Assembly: GCA_017893485.1 (NCBI GenBank)
Contig: CM030364.1
Coordinates: forward strand, 46,649,254-46,713,253
Direction: 5' to 3'
Source: Hemerocallis citrina
Lineage: Eukaryota; Streptophyta; Magnoliopsida; Asparagales; Asphodelaceae
Length of the DNA: 64,000 nucleotides
In this document: in pieces, positions 11,871 through 23,495 of the stretch
How the letters are laid out: each line of letters starts with the position of its first letter
Numbering within the stretch: position 1 is the stretch's first letter
Translations under genes and position numbers: made by a program
The notes under the pieces: model-generated
Database searches by the model: none
Told to the model about the DNA's origin: nothing
The model's input: the letters and a program-made list of their open reading frames with translations, nothing else

Positions 11871-12769
11871 TTTCAAAAAGAGCCCAACAGAAGAAATGGT
11901 CAAAATGCACAATAATGGGGGTTAGAGAGATAAACGAGAAGAATCAGTCCATTTCTCATGAAGAACGGTGCAAGATGGCACACAATCGAATTTTAATAAA
12001 AGAACCCAAAATTTGAGTCGAGACAGAAAAAAATGATTTTATTCGAATAGAAATAAAATACGGATCTCAAATAGATGAAAGAGTATAATATGGCAAAATA
12101 CAGTATAAAATACAAATACGAGGAAACAGTAGTTACAGGACTTAACCACAAATACCGAGATAGCTCCATAGCCAATCTAAAAAAATATAACTCAATCTTT
12201 AAATTCAACAATGTCGGTACCCGAGGTCTCACTAAACTCTAGATCACAACCTATCAAGTACGAGAATCAATGAGTATTCATATCCTTCAATAATCATGTA
12301 TTAAACTTAATGTATTCTTATTTTCAACTTATTCACAAATTGATCAATGTCTTATCTTAGCATTACTCATGATTCATATATTCATTTACAATTCAAATAA
12401 AATAATATTTCTTTTCATGAACAATAGATTCATCCACTTTAAGTCTCATTAACAATTCAAGCTCATATAACAATTCATATCTCAACCCACATCAAATATT
12501 TCTTCAATCAAATAATCAAGAGAAATCAACTCACATGTATATTTTACTCTTCTTCTAAAATAAATGTCATATACTCAAATAAACAATTTTGAAATCAATA
12601 ACTCATTTTCTATCTCAATTCCTCTTTTTATTTCTCAAAATATACATGAAAAATTCTAAAATTATTTAAAATAAATTCTATATCATTTTATAAGAATATT
12701 AGAAATTTTCCCAAAATTTTAATTGCATTTAAACTCATTTAAAAATCCAAAAAAAAAATCAAAAGAAAT

Positions 12770-13040
12770 AAAATGGCGCCATCAGGTTTCGAACCCAGGC
12801 ACCCCGACCAAGATCAGCGAGCACCCAAGGCCCAACCGCAAGCCACTAAGTCCATGTTGACTTTATGTTATAGAGGCAAGCCGAATACCATACATACAAT
12901 GCTCCACTGTTTGAATTATTTAAAACCGAAAACAAAAAAGGGGGGATTGCCAAGATTCGAACCAGCGACCCAAGACCACAGGTCCGCTACAGTAATGGTC
13001 TTAAAGAGCCTCCGCTAACCAATAAGTCCAACCCCAGTCG
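12770..13040 (-). other. Two degenerate tRNA-like fragments in LTR A
   Basis: Two stretches read like the T-arm side of a tRNA on the minus strand: 'ggtttcgaaccc' near 12785 and 'agattcgaaccagc' near 12953. Each is followed by 'ctaagtcca' or 'aataagtcca'. Neither folds into a complete cloverleaf by eye. They may be a duplicated tRNA-derived module within the LTR. Confidence 0.35.
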
Positions 13041-13257
13041 CTGTTATGGAATTAAAATGCTAAAGTTTTGTTCCTATCGAAAAATTCCGCATTTCTTTTT
13101 TTGTTTTCAACCTCCCCTCAATTGTCGTATTTTATGAATTTGAATTCGTGTCAATTGGATTTCAAATGTTCCAAATAAAGTTTGTCCCTTGAACAAGTCT
13201 TTCGAGCAATGGGCCAGACCCGACCATTTTTCAAGAACAATAGCTAAGGGTTGATCA

Positions 13258-13563
<306 letters not shown>

Positions 13564-13569
13564 CCTTTA

Positions 13570-14838
13570 TTTCACTAAACTCAACATATGATCGATCCAA
13601 TCTTTTTAATGGACTGTAATTTTCTCATTCTTGCTGAGTTTACTTGAAATCAGTAATTCACAAACTCCCAAATTTATATTTTAGACATTGTAACTATATT
13701 TCAAATTATTTCCTCTCTTTAATGAACAAGAATTGTATTTCTTCAATTTAATCAAAATAACAATTGTTTATCTCTTACAATCAATTAAAATGATTCTATG
13801 TGTATCAATTTAACTTCACAAAAATTCATTTTTAACCATAAGGAAAAATCTACAATTTTCATACAATTATATTTTTCAACATTTGCAAATTAACATGCAT
13901 ATTTGTTCATGACAATAACTTATTGTTTATTTTTCTCATTACTACAAACATGATGATAATTTGTTTCTTAATCATAACAAAATTCCTTCAATTCATGGTA
14001 CACACAATAACATGCATTTGTTCAACATTTATCTCATCAAATTTGTCTATACTATCCATTTAACATACTAGCATGCATTTTCTACATTTAGAAAGCACAA
14101 GATCACCCACCTCTTATGAAGAATTTGTAACCAAAGAATGATGGAACACAACTCCTAGATCCTAGCTCCAACAACAACTCCTAGTCCTTCTCCTCCTAGC
14201 AAGAGCACTCCAAAAAAAGGCCTCCAATGCACAAGAACACTCTCTAACTCCCTTTCTTTTCCTCTCTCTAATTTCTTTTGTTTTTGGTGTGAAAAGAGAA
14301 GAAAAAAACAAGGGTATTTATAGGACAAAGTGAAGGGCTAAAATGCAAATTTCACCCTCCTAATAACTACCCACTTAAATATCCACTCTCCCATTACTCC
14401 GTTACTCCAACTCTTCACTATCATAACTCCTTAAAACCGGCCAACTCTCTCTCTCCCTCAACCGGCCAACTCTCTCTCTTCCACACGTGCACGTGTTGTG
14501 CACTAGTGCACACACACACAAAATCCTATAATTCTAAAATGTGTATTAAAAGTTGTTACATGTCATGTGTGAGTCCATCCACAACTAAAAAATAGGCTTA
14601 ATTAATGGGCTTGTCTTGTGGACTTGCTTTTTAATTAATTTATTTAATTAGTCTAGTGGGCTAGAATCTATTCTTAGGTCCATGGGTTTAAAAAAAGGGT
14701 AAATAAAAGACTCTTGCATGCTAAACTAGTAAATGAGAGTAAGACAAAATAAAGATGGAAAAATTAGCACGTGCATCAAACGTGCAAAAATTTGAAAAAA
14801 ATGCATTTTTAATGAAAATAAAAATACGGGATGTTACA
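13570..14838. other. Rest of LTR A: AT-rich, no gene
   Basis: This is AT-rich LTR sequence. A TA-poor stretch with 'ctctctctctccctcaaccggcc' type low complexity lies near 14440-14490. I see no coding reading. Confidence 0.5.
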
Positions 14839-14913
14839 GTACATTTCTCTGGTCTATTTCGCCCAGTACACACTATCGGTGTACATTTTTGCACACTATC
14901 GGTGTCAAAAGTC

Positions 14914-14926
14914 GACTCTGATACCA
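14914..14926 (-). other. Primer-binding site of the TRIM-like element
   Basis: On the minus strand this reads TGGTATCAGAGTC, two bases after the LTR end at 14929. It matches the plant initiator tRNA-Met primer-binding site (TGGTATCAGAGC). Removing the nested LTR leaves only about 150 bp between the two LTRs and no coding capacity, which defines a TRIM. Confidence 0.8.
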
Positions 14927-14928
14927 TT

Positions 14929-15294
14929 TGTAACACACCGACCCCGGCTCAGCTGGGTACGCGAAAAATAGATCATAAAAATGGCCTACCACATGCTTGT
15001 CTCACAAAATATGTTGTAGCTTTCAGATACCCTTTGATCAGGGGTATTCTAATTAAACTCACATATATCTCTAATATATATCTCTAATAACCACCGATGT
15101 GGGATAATCCAACTTCTCCCCTCCAACTCCAACACTCACCTGTTGTGCACAAAAACACACACAAGCGCCACCCCCCACGGGGCCCCACTACCATCTCCAC
15201 CTTCAAGTGCTGCACATGCAGCCACCACTTCTCATCTCACATTTCATCAAATTTCCATACACCAAGCCCCATAGATTCTCCGATAGGCCACACT

Positions 15295-15367
<73 letters not shown>
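14929..15367 (-). repeat. TRIM-like element, 5' LTR, interrupted at its (AT)n tract
   Basis: It starts TGTAACACACCGACCCCGG and matches 7441-7853 closely ('aataaccaccgatgtgggat', 'ccatctccaccttcaagtg', 'caagccccatagatt'). It ends in an (AT)n tract of about 65 bp at 15302-15367. The sequence that should follow the tract in an intact LTR is absent here. A short stub beside another (AT)n tract at 22009-22075 could be the missing end. Confidence 0.75.
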
Positions 15368-15368
<1 letters not shown>

Positions 15369-15772
15369 TAGTTGAAATTTACCGTGCACAAGTGCACGTG
15401 ACTTGGTGGACATACCAATTGAATATTTTAACAGTGTTTTACATGGTTGAGAAAATCAATCAAATAAATATATAGTATAATCACTATATATTAATTACGT
15501 ACATAAAATACTTAAAATTTAAAATTTAACTTGAACCAATTTGCACCCCCCCCCCCCTTTTTGTTCTTTGCCCTACTTTAAGCCAAAACTTATTGCATTT
15601 CACCCACAATTGACTAACGATGCCAAAATTTGTGTGAAATGGACGTCAATTGTTGTTTCATAGAGTGCTCCAGCACTTCAATGGGAAGACTGCAGGTATT
15701 CTACCTGCATCTCAGGATTTCATGGAATGCAGCTCATCTCAGGTAAAATATTGATAGATAAAACTCTTTGGG

Positions 15773-16490
15773 TGTGTTTGGATCGGGTTTTAAAAACAGT
15801 TTTCAGTTTTTAAAATCAAAACATATGGTAATTTTGTTTGGATACAAATTTTTCGAAAACGCATTTTAAAATTTCACACTCAAAATCTATGTTTAAAATG
15901 AGTTTTTTAAAAACAGAGAGAACCTGTTTTTTTATATAAGTTTTTTCATTTCCCAACCAACATATTGTATTTGTATATGTATATATGTATACATTGTGTA
16001 CGTATACAGTATGTATATATAATAGTATGTATATATTATTATATATTTAATTATTATATTTATTATTACATAATATATTATTATTACTATGTATATATAC
16101 TATTATTATAATAAATTATTATTATATATATAATTATATAATATATTATTATTATAATAAATTTTTATACATAATTATAATATATTATTATTACATATAT
16201 ATTATTATAATTATTTATATTATTATATATCAGTATGTATGTATCAATATGTATGTATGTATATGTATACAGCATGTATGTATCGGAGTATATATATTGT
16301 ATATATATACAACCAAACCCATACATACATTATATATAATAGTATACAATATAGAGTATTTATGTATATACATATATACACAAATACGGATTATATATAT
16401 ACATACATAATGAATGTATAACAAAAAATAACTTTATAATTTTTTTCAAAAACTATGTTTAAAATGAATTTTCAAAACAACGAACCAATC
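15773..16490. mobile_element. Possible MITE with TA-rich interior
   Basis: The left edge 'tgtgtttggatcgggtttta' and the reverse complement of the right edge ('tgcgattggttcgttgtttt') resemble each other imperfectly. Such TGTTTGG ends are common in plant MITEs. The interior 15960-16430 is a TATG/TA low-complexity tract, and the open frames in it are Y/I/T-rich artefacts. No target-site duplication is clear. Confidence 0.3.
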
Positions 16491-16520
16491 GCAGCCTCAG
16501 TGTTCCTTTGTTCCTTTGTC

Positions 16521-16790
16521 TTACAACCAGGCGTCTACCTTTTCTTGGCATCGCTCACATATCAAATTCGAGAAATGAACTGGTTGATATATCAGCCTTC
16601 TTAATTTAGATAAATGTTGAATCCAATGTTCAGCTTCTTTTCTGATGTTACGATGCAACCTTTGTTTATTGCTTGAAACTGTGCTTATGCAGAATTTGCA
16701 ATCCTCCTTGTAGCCAAGAGTGCACTTTTTTTGAAAGTGCAATGCCAATAACATATTCCATGATTTCCAATAACTGGAGGATTTGAACAC
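16521..16790 (-). other. Unrecognised 89-codon open frame
   Basis: The frame is Cys- and His-containing (CTLGYKEDCKFC near the middle and LICERCQEKVDAW at the end), so a zinc-binding exon remnant is possible. I cannot place it in a family. No splice context or neighbouring homologous exon supports it, and it may be fortuitous. Confidence 0.15.
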
Positions 16791-16799
16791 AACTCTACA

Positions 16800-17947
16800 C
16801 CTTTTTATAGCATATCAATTATTGCTATTCTTTCATCGCTGAACAATACTGCATGTTACTTGAGAGATGGTTTTAATAACTTATAGTAATGGGAAAAAAA
16901 TTGGAAATTGACAATCATATTGAAATAGCAAAATTTACAAAACAAAATTGATTAGCAATGTGGATATTTCCTTTTTCATCATTAAGAATTTTTCTGCAGT
17001 AGCAGACATGTCCTCATCGGGGCCAATCTGTAGGAAACTAAATTGTAAGTTTAATCATCTGGAGAAATGGTTATGGAACACTATATTATCATTGTATTTG
17101 TCAGCTGGTATCTCAAAATTGTAGAGGAAAGAGAACATCTGTTCAGGTCAGAACCACTCAAGAAAGTGCAATTCAACTTTTTAACTTTAACCTATCTACA
17201 CTAATTTTTTTTAGAGAATTAAATTTTCCTGATAAATGAGTTGTAATAAAATTACCTTTAAACTGTCTTGCATGAAAGTCTGAAGGATCAATTATCAAAG
17301 GCAACAAGTTGAAATCAAGGAACATGAAAATACAACGACAATACCTACAGAAGAAACAATTACACTTCCTAAGAAACGCACCGGTACTGGCCTGATGCAA
17401 CAGTGAGTAGTAATGTGTAACGATCTCTGAAAATATAGCTGATATTGATGAATCGACAAACAGTGTTCTGAGGAATGATATTCGGTGGGGCCTGAAGGTT
17501 CTTCAGCAGTTCTTCTTGAATATAGGTTTCAGTCTGAATCCACCAATTGACTGAATTGCATGAATATTATATAGTATTATACAAAATTACATGTAAATAA
17601 TTGTCTCATATAAAATATAAAAGATATATATATAAAAAATTATTAAAAAAGGAACAAATTAGTAAATCTTAAACTCAGTATTTTTCATAATATCAATCAT
17701 CATTTTCCAAATAATACTCCAATCAATGTGCCATCAAAGCTAATGATTGTTCTAGGAAATGATTCCATATTCCTTGCAAACAATAGCTAGAAGACTTTGG
17801 TGGTAGTTCTATTAGGTTTAGACGTAAAGATGATCTAGTATATAATTTGTAAAATACATATTTAAATGAGGCATAAGATATGTGTTTACAAATATCATTT
17901 ATTTAAGAATATATCCAAGAAACCACATTAAAGGTTCATGGATTGGG
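16800..17947. other. Unassigned intergenic DNA
   Basis: I recognise no gene or transposon here. The 75-codon open frame near 17173-17400 has no family resemblance. Confidence 0.4.
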
Positions 17948-17950
17948 TTA

Positions 17951-18461
17951 AAGCATCCACAATCATGCTTTGCTAAAAAATGGGTAAATGCATATTATAC
18001 ATATAGCAAAGTAAGTTTGCTACATTCGTAAATTGCTATAATATAGCAAAAAAAATTAAGATCGGGCGGATCTTCGAAATCCGTCCCACGAATTTTAAGT
18101 ATTTTTTTTTTGATTTTTTTAATAATTAAAAACAATTTTTTAGTGAAAAAAACATGGTGGGCCCCTCCAAGGATGGATCTCAAGATCCGTCCTAGGAGAG
18201 TTTGCCTTATTTGTGGTTTTTTTTTCTTTTCAGAAAATGTCGGACGGACTTTCAAGATTCGTCTGAGAATTGAAAAAAAAAATCGGCATGGGACAGATCT
18301 TGAAGACCCGTCATGTATAATATGCATAATTCCTATATCCGCTTTCATATATAGCAATCTACTGCTGCAAAATCATCAAAATATGCATAAATAGCAAACG
18401 ACTGTAGCGTGTTTTTAGCTAAAATATACATAATATGCATTGCAAATAACTGTGGATGCTC
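17951..18461. mobile_element. Tourist-like MITE (511 bp), TSD TTA
   Basis: The terminal inverted repeats are AAGCATCCACAATCA on the left and GAGCATCCACAGTTA on the right (reverse complement), extending imperfectly to 'aatgcatattat'. They are flanked by TTA at 17948-17950 and 18462-18464, the target preference of PIF/Harbinger elements. Inside are four small hairpins built on 'ggacggatct...agatccgtcc'. There is no coding capacity. A related copy is at 54448-54922. Confidence 0.75.
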
Positions 18462-18464
18462 TTA

Positions 18465-19735
18465 AAGAGTCTAACTCATACAACCTATATTATCTTCATT
18501 TTTTAGACATGTATTAAAGCAATCACATTCCAATCACATTCAATTTTGAATTTTCATCAACAGTTAGTTATCTATCAAAAGGAAACCCTGCAAACATCAT
18601 CCTACAAATTTTTGCAAAAAAAGTTGAGCAATAAATATAGAGTACGATTTTTTAATTAAAGACTTGTAAAAGATAATGCTGCTTACACAAAATTTATCTT
18701 GAAAGACCATTGGAAAAGACTTCCATTCACATAAATTTCAATTACCAACTCAATTTCACTACTCTAAATAACTCATAGCTTACATTCACCATTATCCATA
18801 TGATTTCATCAACAAAATAATTGTTAGAGCATAATTTAGTGGTACTTTTTACCAAAACAATTACATAATAGATTAAGGCCTCATATCAAATAATAAAAGA
18901 GAGTCTTGACATCTCTTTAGTAAAGGTAATATAATACTTGTATGGCCACAATTTATATTTAATACTTGTTTAGCCATTATCATCTATCCTTCACATTTTC
19001 TTCCTTGATAATTTTGTTTGTATTTACACGCTCTTGCTTCAACAAGAACTATGTATAAACATTCAATCTCCTAGAAAATCATTAGGGAAAATTAATGTAA
19101 TAAACTTCAATATAGCAATTTACAGCATAGAAGAGTAAGATAAATAGAACCTTCATAGAATATGTAAATAACCATATGACACAAATTGAGTTGTTAATTG
19201 CAAATAACAAGAGCACTGAAACCGCAAAGGAAAAGTAATAATTAGCATTCCTGATAAGCCGCAGTGTAAAAGACAAAGTGGAATTTCAAGTATTGCACTT
19301 GCGGCCTACACATCGAGAGGGCCACAGTTGGGAACTGCAGTATCTATTTGAACAATTTCAAACAGAGAGCACTTGTCATCTAGTCTAAGTCATTGTTCCA
19401 GTCGCTATTGCCAATTGTGGCCTATATTTACAATGTTGTTGCAGTCGACAATAGCCCAACTACTAAACAATGAGTTCACAATGGTATTGCATAATATCCT
19501 CCTATCATATGAATTTCTTCACGTGCAAATAAAAAAGCAATCTGAAATATATTTTAAGTTTCGAAAATTAACACCCAAAAATTGTCTACTAAAACAACAG
19601 AATCAAGCTTGTTTGTGGTTGAAGTTAGTCTTGTTATTAATAAACAACAACATTAGCTTCAGCTACTTTATTGGTGTGAACATCTAAAGTTCAAGAATAT
19701 ACCAACTTTTGGCAAACCCACAGTGAGCACAATTG
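18465..19735. other. AT-rich intergenic DNA
   Basis: I recognise no gene, repeat or element ends here. Confidence 0.45.
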
Positions 19736-19739
19736 AATT

Positions 19740-19985
19740 TTGGTAAAAGTTTTACCATATCATTCTCCAATACATCACCACCACTCTCATGTATTTTCCT
19801 CTTCTCCTCATCACTATCCCCAAAACCAGGACAAAAATTACCTCCATTCTCCAATACATCACCACCACTCTCATGTATTTTTCTCTTCCCCTCATCAATA
19901 TCCCCAAAACCAGGACAGTCATTCTTCAATACATCTCCACCGCTCTCATGTATTTTCCTCTTCTCCTCATCACCATCAACAAAAT
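19740..19985 (-). repeat. In-frame tandem repeat, ~63-75-bp unit, 3 copies
   Basis: Three units share 'ccactctcatgtattttcct', then 'cttctcctcatca' and 'ccccaaaaccaggaca'. Unit lengths are multiples of three, so the minus strand encodes a repeating GFGD-DE-KRKIHESGGDVLEN peptide within a 107-codon open frame (19684-20007). It lies about 0.9 kb beyond the WNK pseudogene on the same strand. It may be a relic of a repeat-containing exon, but no family is recognisable. Confidence 0.55.
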
Positions 19986-19989
19986 TAAC

Positions 19990-20860
19990 CCACTTCATAT
20001 ATATCAAATTTCTATTAAACTATGCCCACTAACTATTTGATCAAATGTCATACTGAAACGGAATATATATCTAGTGCTTATATATTGTTTGATCAAATCC
20101 TTCAACGAAACACTAAAGTATTAAACATAACACAGACTTAACTCCGACATCTCTAAATCTCACTATCATATGTTGTCTTCTTCTTATTCCTATCGCATCT
20201 TCCAAGGTCTTTATTGTAAAGTTACTTAAATCACAAAACCTCAATTGGCCAACAAAATTACCTAATAACAAGATGACCTCCACAGAACAAACAAGAATAA
20301 AAGTAAGACACCCTAATTACTCTAAATTCAATTCAAGATTTCCACTAAAAGCCAAAAAAAGTAGGTTTAGCTTGCTGCTCATTCAATTAAACAAATTAAA
20401 ACTAAATTAAAAAACAACAATTTTTTCACCCAACTAACAATTTAACCTCAGATACCAGTCCTACATTTATTTAATACACTAAAATTAAATTCTAGAAAAA
20501 ATATGCATAGAATGATTGTTTTGCGACCTTCTTTTTCTTTCTCAAACAACAAAATTCTAAGAAATTTATTTTTTTAAAAAAGTTTTGAAGCTAATTAGTT
20601 GTAAAGATGCACTTAATTACTCCAAACAAACTAATTCGGGCTATTTCTTTATTCCAAGTCAACCAGCCCCAAATCTTAGTATTAATTCTCCCCAAATAAA
20701 AAATATTTTTTAACACAAAACTCTAACATTACAAATACTCCAAATATTGCAGATCAATCGTATTTTACACAACAACAACAACAACAAACAACAAAAAACC
20801 AACACACTTTAAAATATACTTTCTAACAAATCAGCCGTAATTTTTTTTAATTTTCAAATT
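19990..20860. other. AT-rich intergenic DNA
   Basis: I see nothing recognisable. The WNK exon expected to carry the DLG segment downstream of the catalytic loop is not present here. Confidence 0.45.
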
Positions 20861-20864
20861 TTAC

Positions 20865-21779
20865 CTGAACGATGTTGCCATTGATGAAGACATTGCTGCA
20901 ATTCAAATCTCGATGAATCACACACGAATCATGGCTATGCAGATACTCCAGCCCCATCAAGATCTGCCTCGACCACTTCACCGCCTTCACCGAAACGTGT
21001 CGATGCTTCTTTTGGTACTCCCTCGGATTCCTCGACGTGCAAATCTCATTTATGAAATTTAGCATACTCCCACTCCCATTCACTCTCGTCTTCGTCCATA
21101 TCGAATACAGCTGAGATTAATGTATAATAACCAAAGTAGCATATCTACACCTCCACTTACAATAAAACTTTGGCTACCTGAACTTTGTTCCCAAACTGAA
21201 CCTAACAATTGCTTTGTACCTTAAACTAAATACAAACTCAACCATGGACTTGGACCATTGGTAGTGAAAATCCTTTGCAGTATAATCCAACCAAGGTGGC
21301 TTATCCCTCTCTATTAAACACCTCACTTATACATTGACACAATGTATAATCCATGGGATCTCTCTCTCTTAAACACCCCATTCATCAATTTCCAAAGTTC
21401 TTCAAGTTTAGTACAACAAATAGAGATACGCAAAGAGCGTGCCACACGCATTAGAGCTGAAACATGATCCCCATTTCCAATATCTTCCTCTTCATACTAA
21501 CAATTCACATTACTCTCCTACCAATTTCATTCCCTAATTCCACCAAAATCAACAAATTAACACGACGTGGAGCCGGTCGATCATGTGATCATCACGTGAG
21601 GCGAAAGTCAGGAGCTTTACCTGGTTCCAGGTGATATCTATGCCCTCTTCTTGGTCAAAGGCACGGTAGATGCGCTTGACGGTGCCGGGACCGAGGAGCT
21701 CGGCATAGCGGCCATACCGGCCGGTGGGGCCACCACATTCTTGGAGGAGGAGAAGCTACTGGATATTCTTCGAAGCCAT
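20865..21779 (-). pseudogene. WNK-type protein kinase, truncated pseudogene (two exons)
   Basis: Plant WNKs are cytosolic Ser/Thr kinases that lack the usual subdomain II lysine. Exon 1 (21779-21621) starts ATG and reads [20 protein letters not shown] then YRAFD...WNQ, the WNK glycine-loop region, ending at GT. Exon 2 (21110-20865) follows an AG and reads [31 protein letters not shown] and the catalytic loop [14 protein letters not shown], ending at GT. An in-frame TAG is at codon 8. The segment that normally joins WNQVKL to the SWVD strand (about 35 residues) is missing, and no exon with the DLG motif follows. Splice sites and phases are kept, so it was a genomic copy and not a retrocopy. 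Confidence 0.85.
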
Positions 21780-22006
21780 TGAATAAATTCATAACCCTAG
21801 AAATTGAAGCATGAATTTTGATGAGAAAAAAAGGAATCCCCGATCGTCGAATAAAAGAAGAAGAGTATTAAAGACCTATTGCACGTGTAATACACGTTCC
21901 CATTAAGTTATTTAATCTTAGCTTTTAATCATCTAGATCAATACAATATATGAACGGCTACAATCGTCTCTTGACATATTTTTTTAATATTCTTGCTTTT
22001 ATAATA

Positions 22007-22054
<48 letters not shown>

Positions 22055-22080
22055 TCTTAAGTACGGAGTGTTACGGAGTT

Positions 22081-22910
22081 TTCCTTTTTTACTCGACTCA
22101 GAAATTTTGAGCTTCCAAAGGACTAAGTCGCCCTCCACGTTTGTTGTGGAACCATTTTATTCTTTGTAGGTAGATTCTCCTTCTGATGGCTGATTTCTCT
22201 CGTACTTCCTCGAGAATATCCAGGTTGGCCCTGATCCCTTCTGAGTTCATATCCTCATTAAATCTTATCATCTGAGGTGAGGGCAGGCCAACCTCTAGGG
22301 GGATTAAAAATTCGGTTCCGAACATAAGATTGCACAGCGTCTCTCCTATCAGAATTCTCTTGGTCATTATGTATGACCAAAGCACTCTTGGAAGTTCTTT
22401 GACCCATAATCCCATAGGGAGCCATCCAGACGTTTCTTATGGCCGACCAAAATATGGCGATTAGTGTCCTCTGCCTGGCCACTGGACTAGGGGGTGAGAT
22501 GAACGAGAACCTTTGTTGGATCCCTAGTTCTGAACAGAACTTACGAAATCCTTTTTCGGCAAACTGGGTACCGTTGTCAATGATTAGAATACGGGACATC
22601 CTAAATCTTCACACAATGTGTTTCAAAAAGAATAGTTGAGCTTGTACTCGATAATGGAAGCGAGGGCTCGGCTTCGATCCTTTGGTAAAGTAGTTACTGG
22701 CCACAGCAAGAAAGCATCTTTGACCCGTTGCTTTCGGGAAGGGCCCGACTAGATCCATCCCCCACATGGCAACAGCGTCTGGACTCGCCAAAGACGTGTG
22801 CTCGACTTGGGGGGGAGTGCTTGATGGAGGATAACCTTTGACATGGGCCACAACTTCGCACGAGTTTCTAAGTATCCTGCAATAGAGTTGGCTAGTAGTA
22901 CTCATGATTC
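22081..22910 (-). pseudogene. Tat Ty3 integrase, broken
   Basis: On the minus strand this holds the integrase core: WGMDLVGPFP (first catalytic Asp), then IIDNGTQF (second Asp), and in a shifted frame SSGQAEDTNRHIL, the region of the catalytic Glu. It continues through EKSAIRRRIYLQR to GDLVLWK near 22090. At least two frameshifts occur, near 22480 and 22140. The next residues (EGPYKV) are at 7440, beyond the 14.6-kb insertion. Confidence 0.85.
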
Positions 22911-23495
22911 AGGATCTTCCTTACGAGTGATCTGGTTTCCATATGGCAGCTGTCGAATCTCTTATGCACCTCATGGAGGGCCAATTGGGCTTCTTCGGGA
23001 GTCAGGCATCGGAGATAGGGTCGTCTATCGATCATGGTGTGCGATCATTTGAACAGTACCCCCCAATAAGCACGTATCTTTCTGCACGGACTCGAATTTT
23101 TTGTGCTTCGGTTGGTTTCGGTGGTAACACCCTTTTCAAGAAATTTCAGGATTGGATCCATCCAGCTCACTGATAGTGTTTGAGGTCTAATGCAAAGGAC
23201 ATCAACGTTCTCTTTTTCTATACTCAGTCAGACATGGACTTCTATAAGCACAGTGCTACCAAGGCCTTCGAAGGAGGATGGCGCTAGCTTAGAAAGTGCA
23301 TCCGCATGACTGTTCTCTTCCTGAGACATGTGGGTGACAGAGGCTTTTTCAAAGTTTGCCAAGAGCCCCTTAACATGGGCCTAGTATTGAATCATGCAGG
23401 TGTCTCGAATGTCGTATTCTCCTGAGATCTATTTTACTACCAGTTGAGAATCGCTGAAGGCTTGCACATGCCCTGCCCTGTTTGGGAGCCAAGAG

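Larger units (their letters stand above)
8918..12137 (-). mobile_element. Solo LTR B nested in LTR A, TSD ggatt/ggact
   Basis: The ends are TGTCACGCCCCGCTTCC (8918) and ...AAACAGTAGTTACA (12137). The flanks are ggatt (8913-8917) and ggact (12138-12142), a 4 of 5 match. It belongs to the same family as 27343-30440: shared landmarks in the same order are the GTCACGCCCCGC start, a 'catccat...ctacatggttgctac' block, 'ccccggcttgtta', and a run of 'agaacagcgaac' repeats. The LTR is long (3.2 kb) with a GC-rich part at 11220-11760. Open frames inside it are composition artefacts. Confidence 0.88.
15369..22008. mobile_element. 6.6-kb block bounded by (AT)n tracts, possibly an insertion into a TA repeat
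   Basis: The left (AT)n tract (15302-15367) closes a truncated TRIM LTR. The right tract (22009-22053) is followed by a 22-bp LTR-end stub and the TSD gagtt. The block begins ctagttgaaatttaccgtgc and holds a TA-rich MITE-like region, a Tourist-like MITE and a two-exon WNK pseudogene. A single insertion into the LTR's TA tract would explain the arrangement, but I found no convincing inverted ends. Recombination between TA tracts is an alternative. Confidence 0.35.

Noticed and set aside
12770..13040. Possible tRNA genes on the minus strand
   Set aside because: Only T-arm-like pieces are present. No acceptor or anticodon stems pair.
15960..16430. Open frames in TATG-rich DNA
   Set aside because: Low-complexity sequence gives Y/I/T-only peptides with no family.
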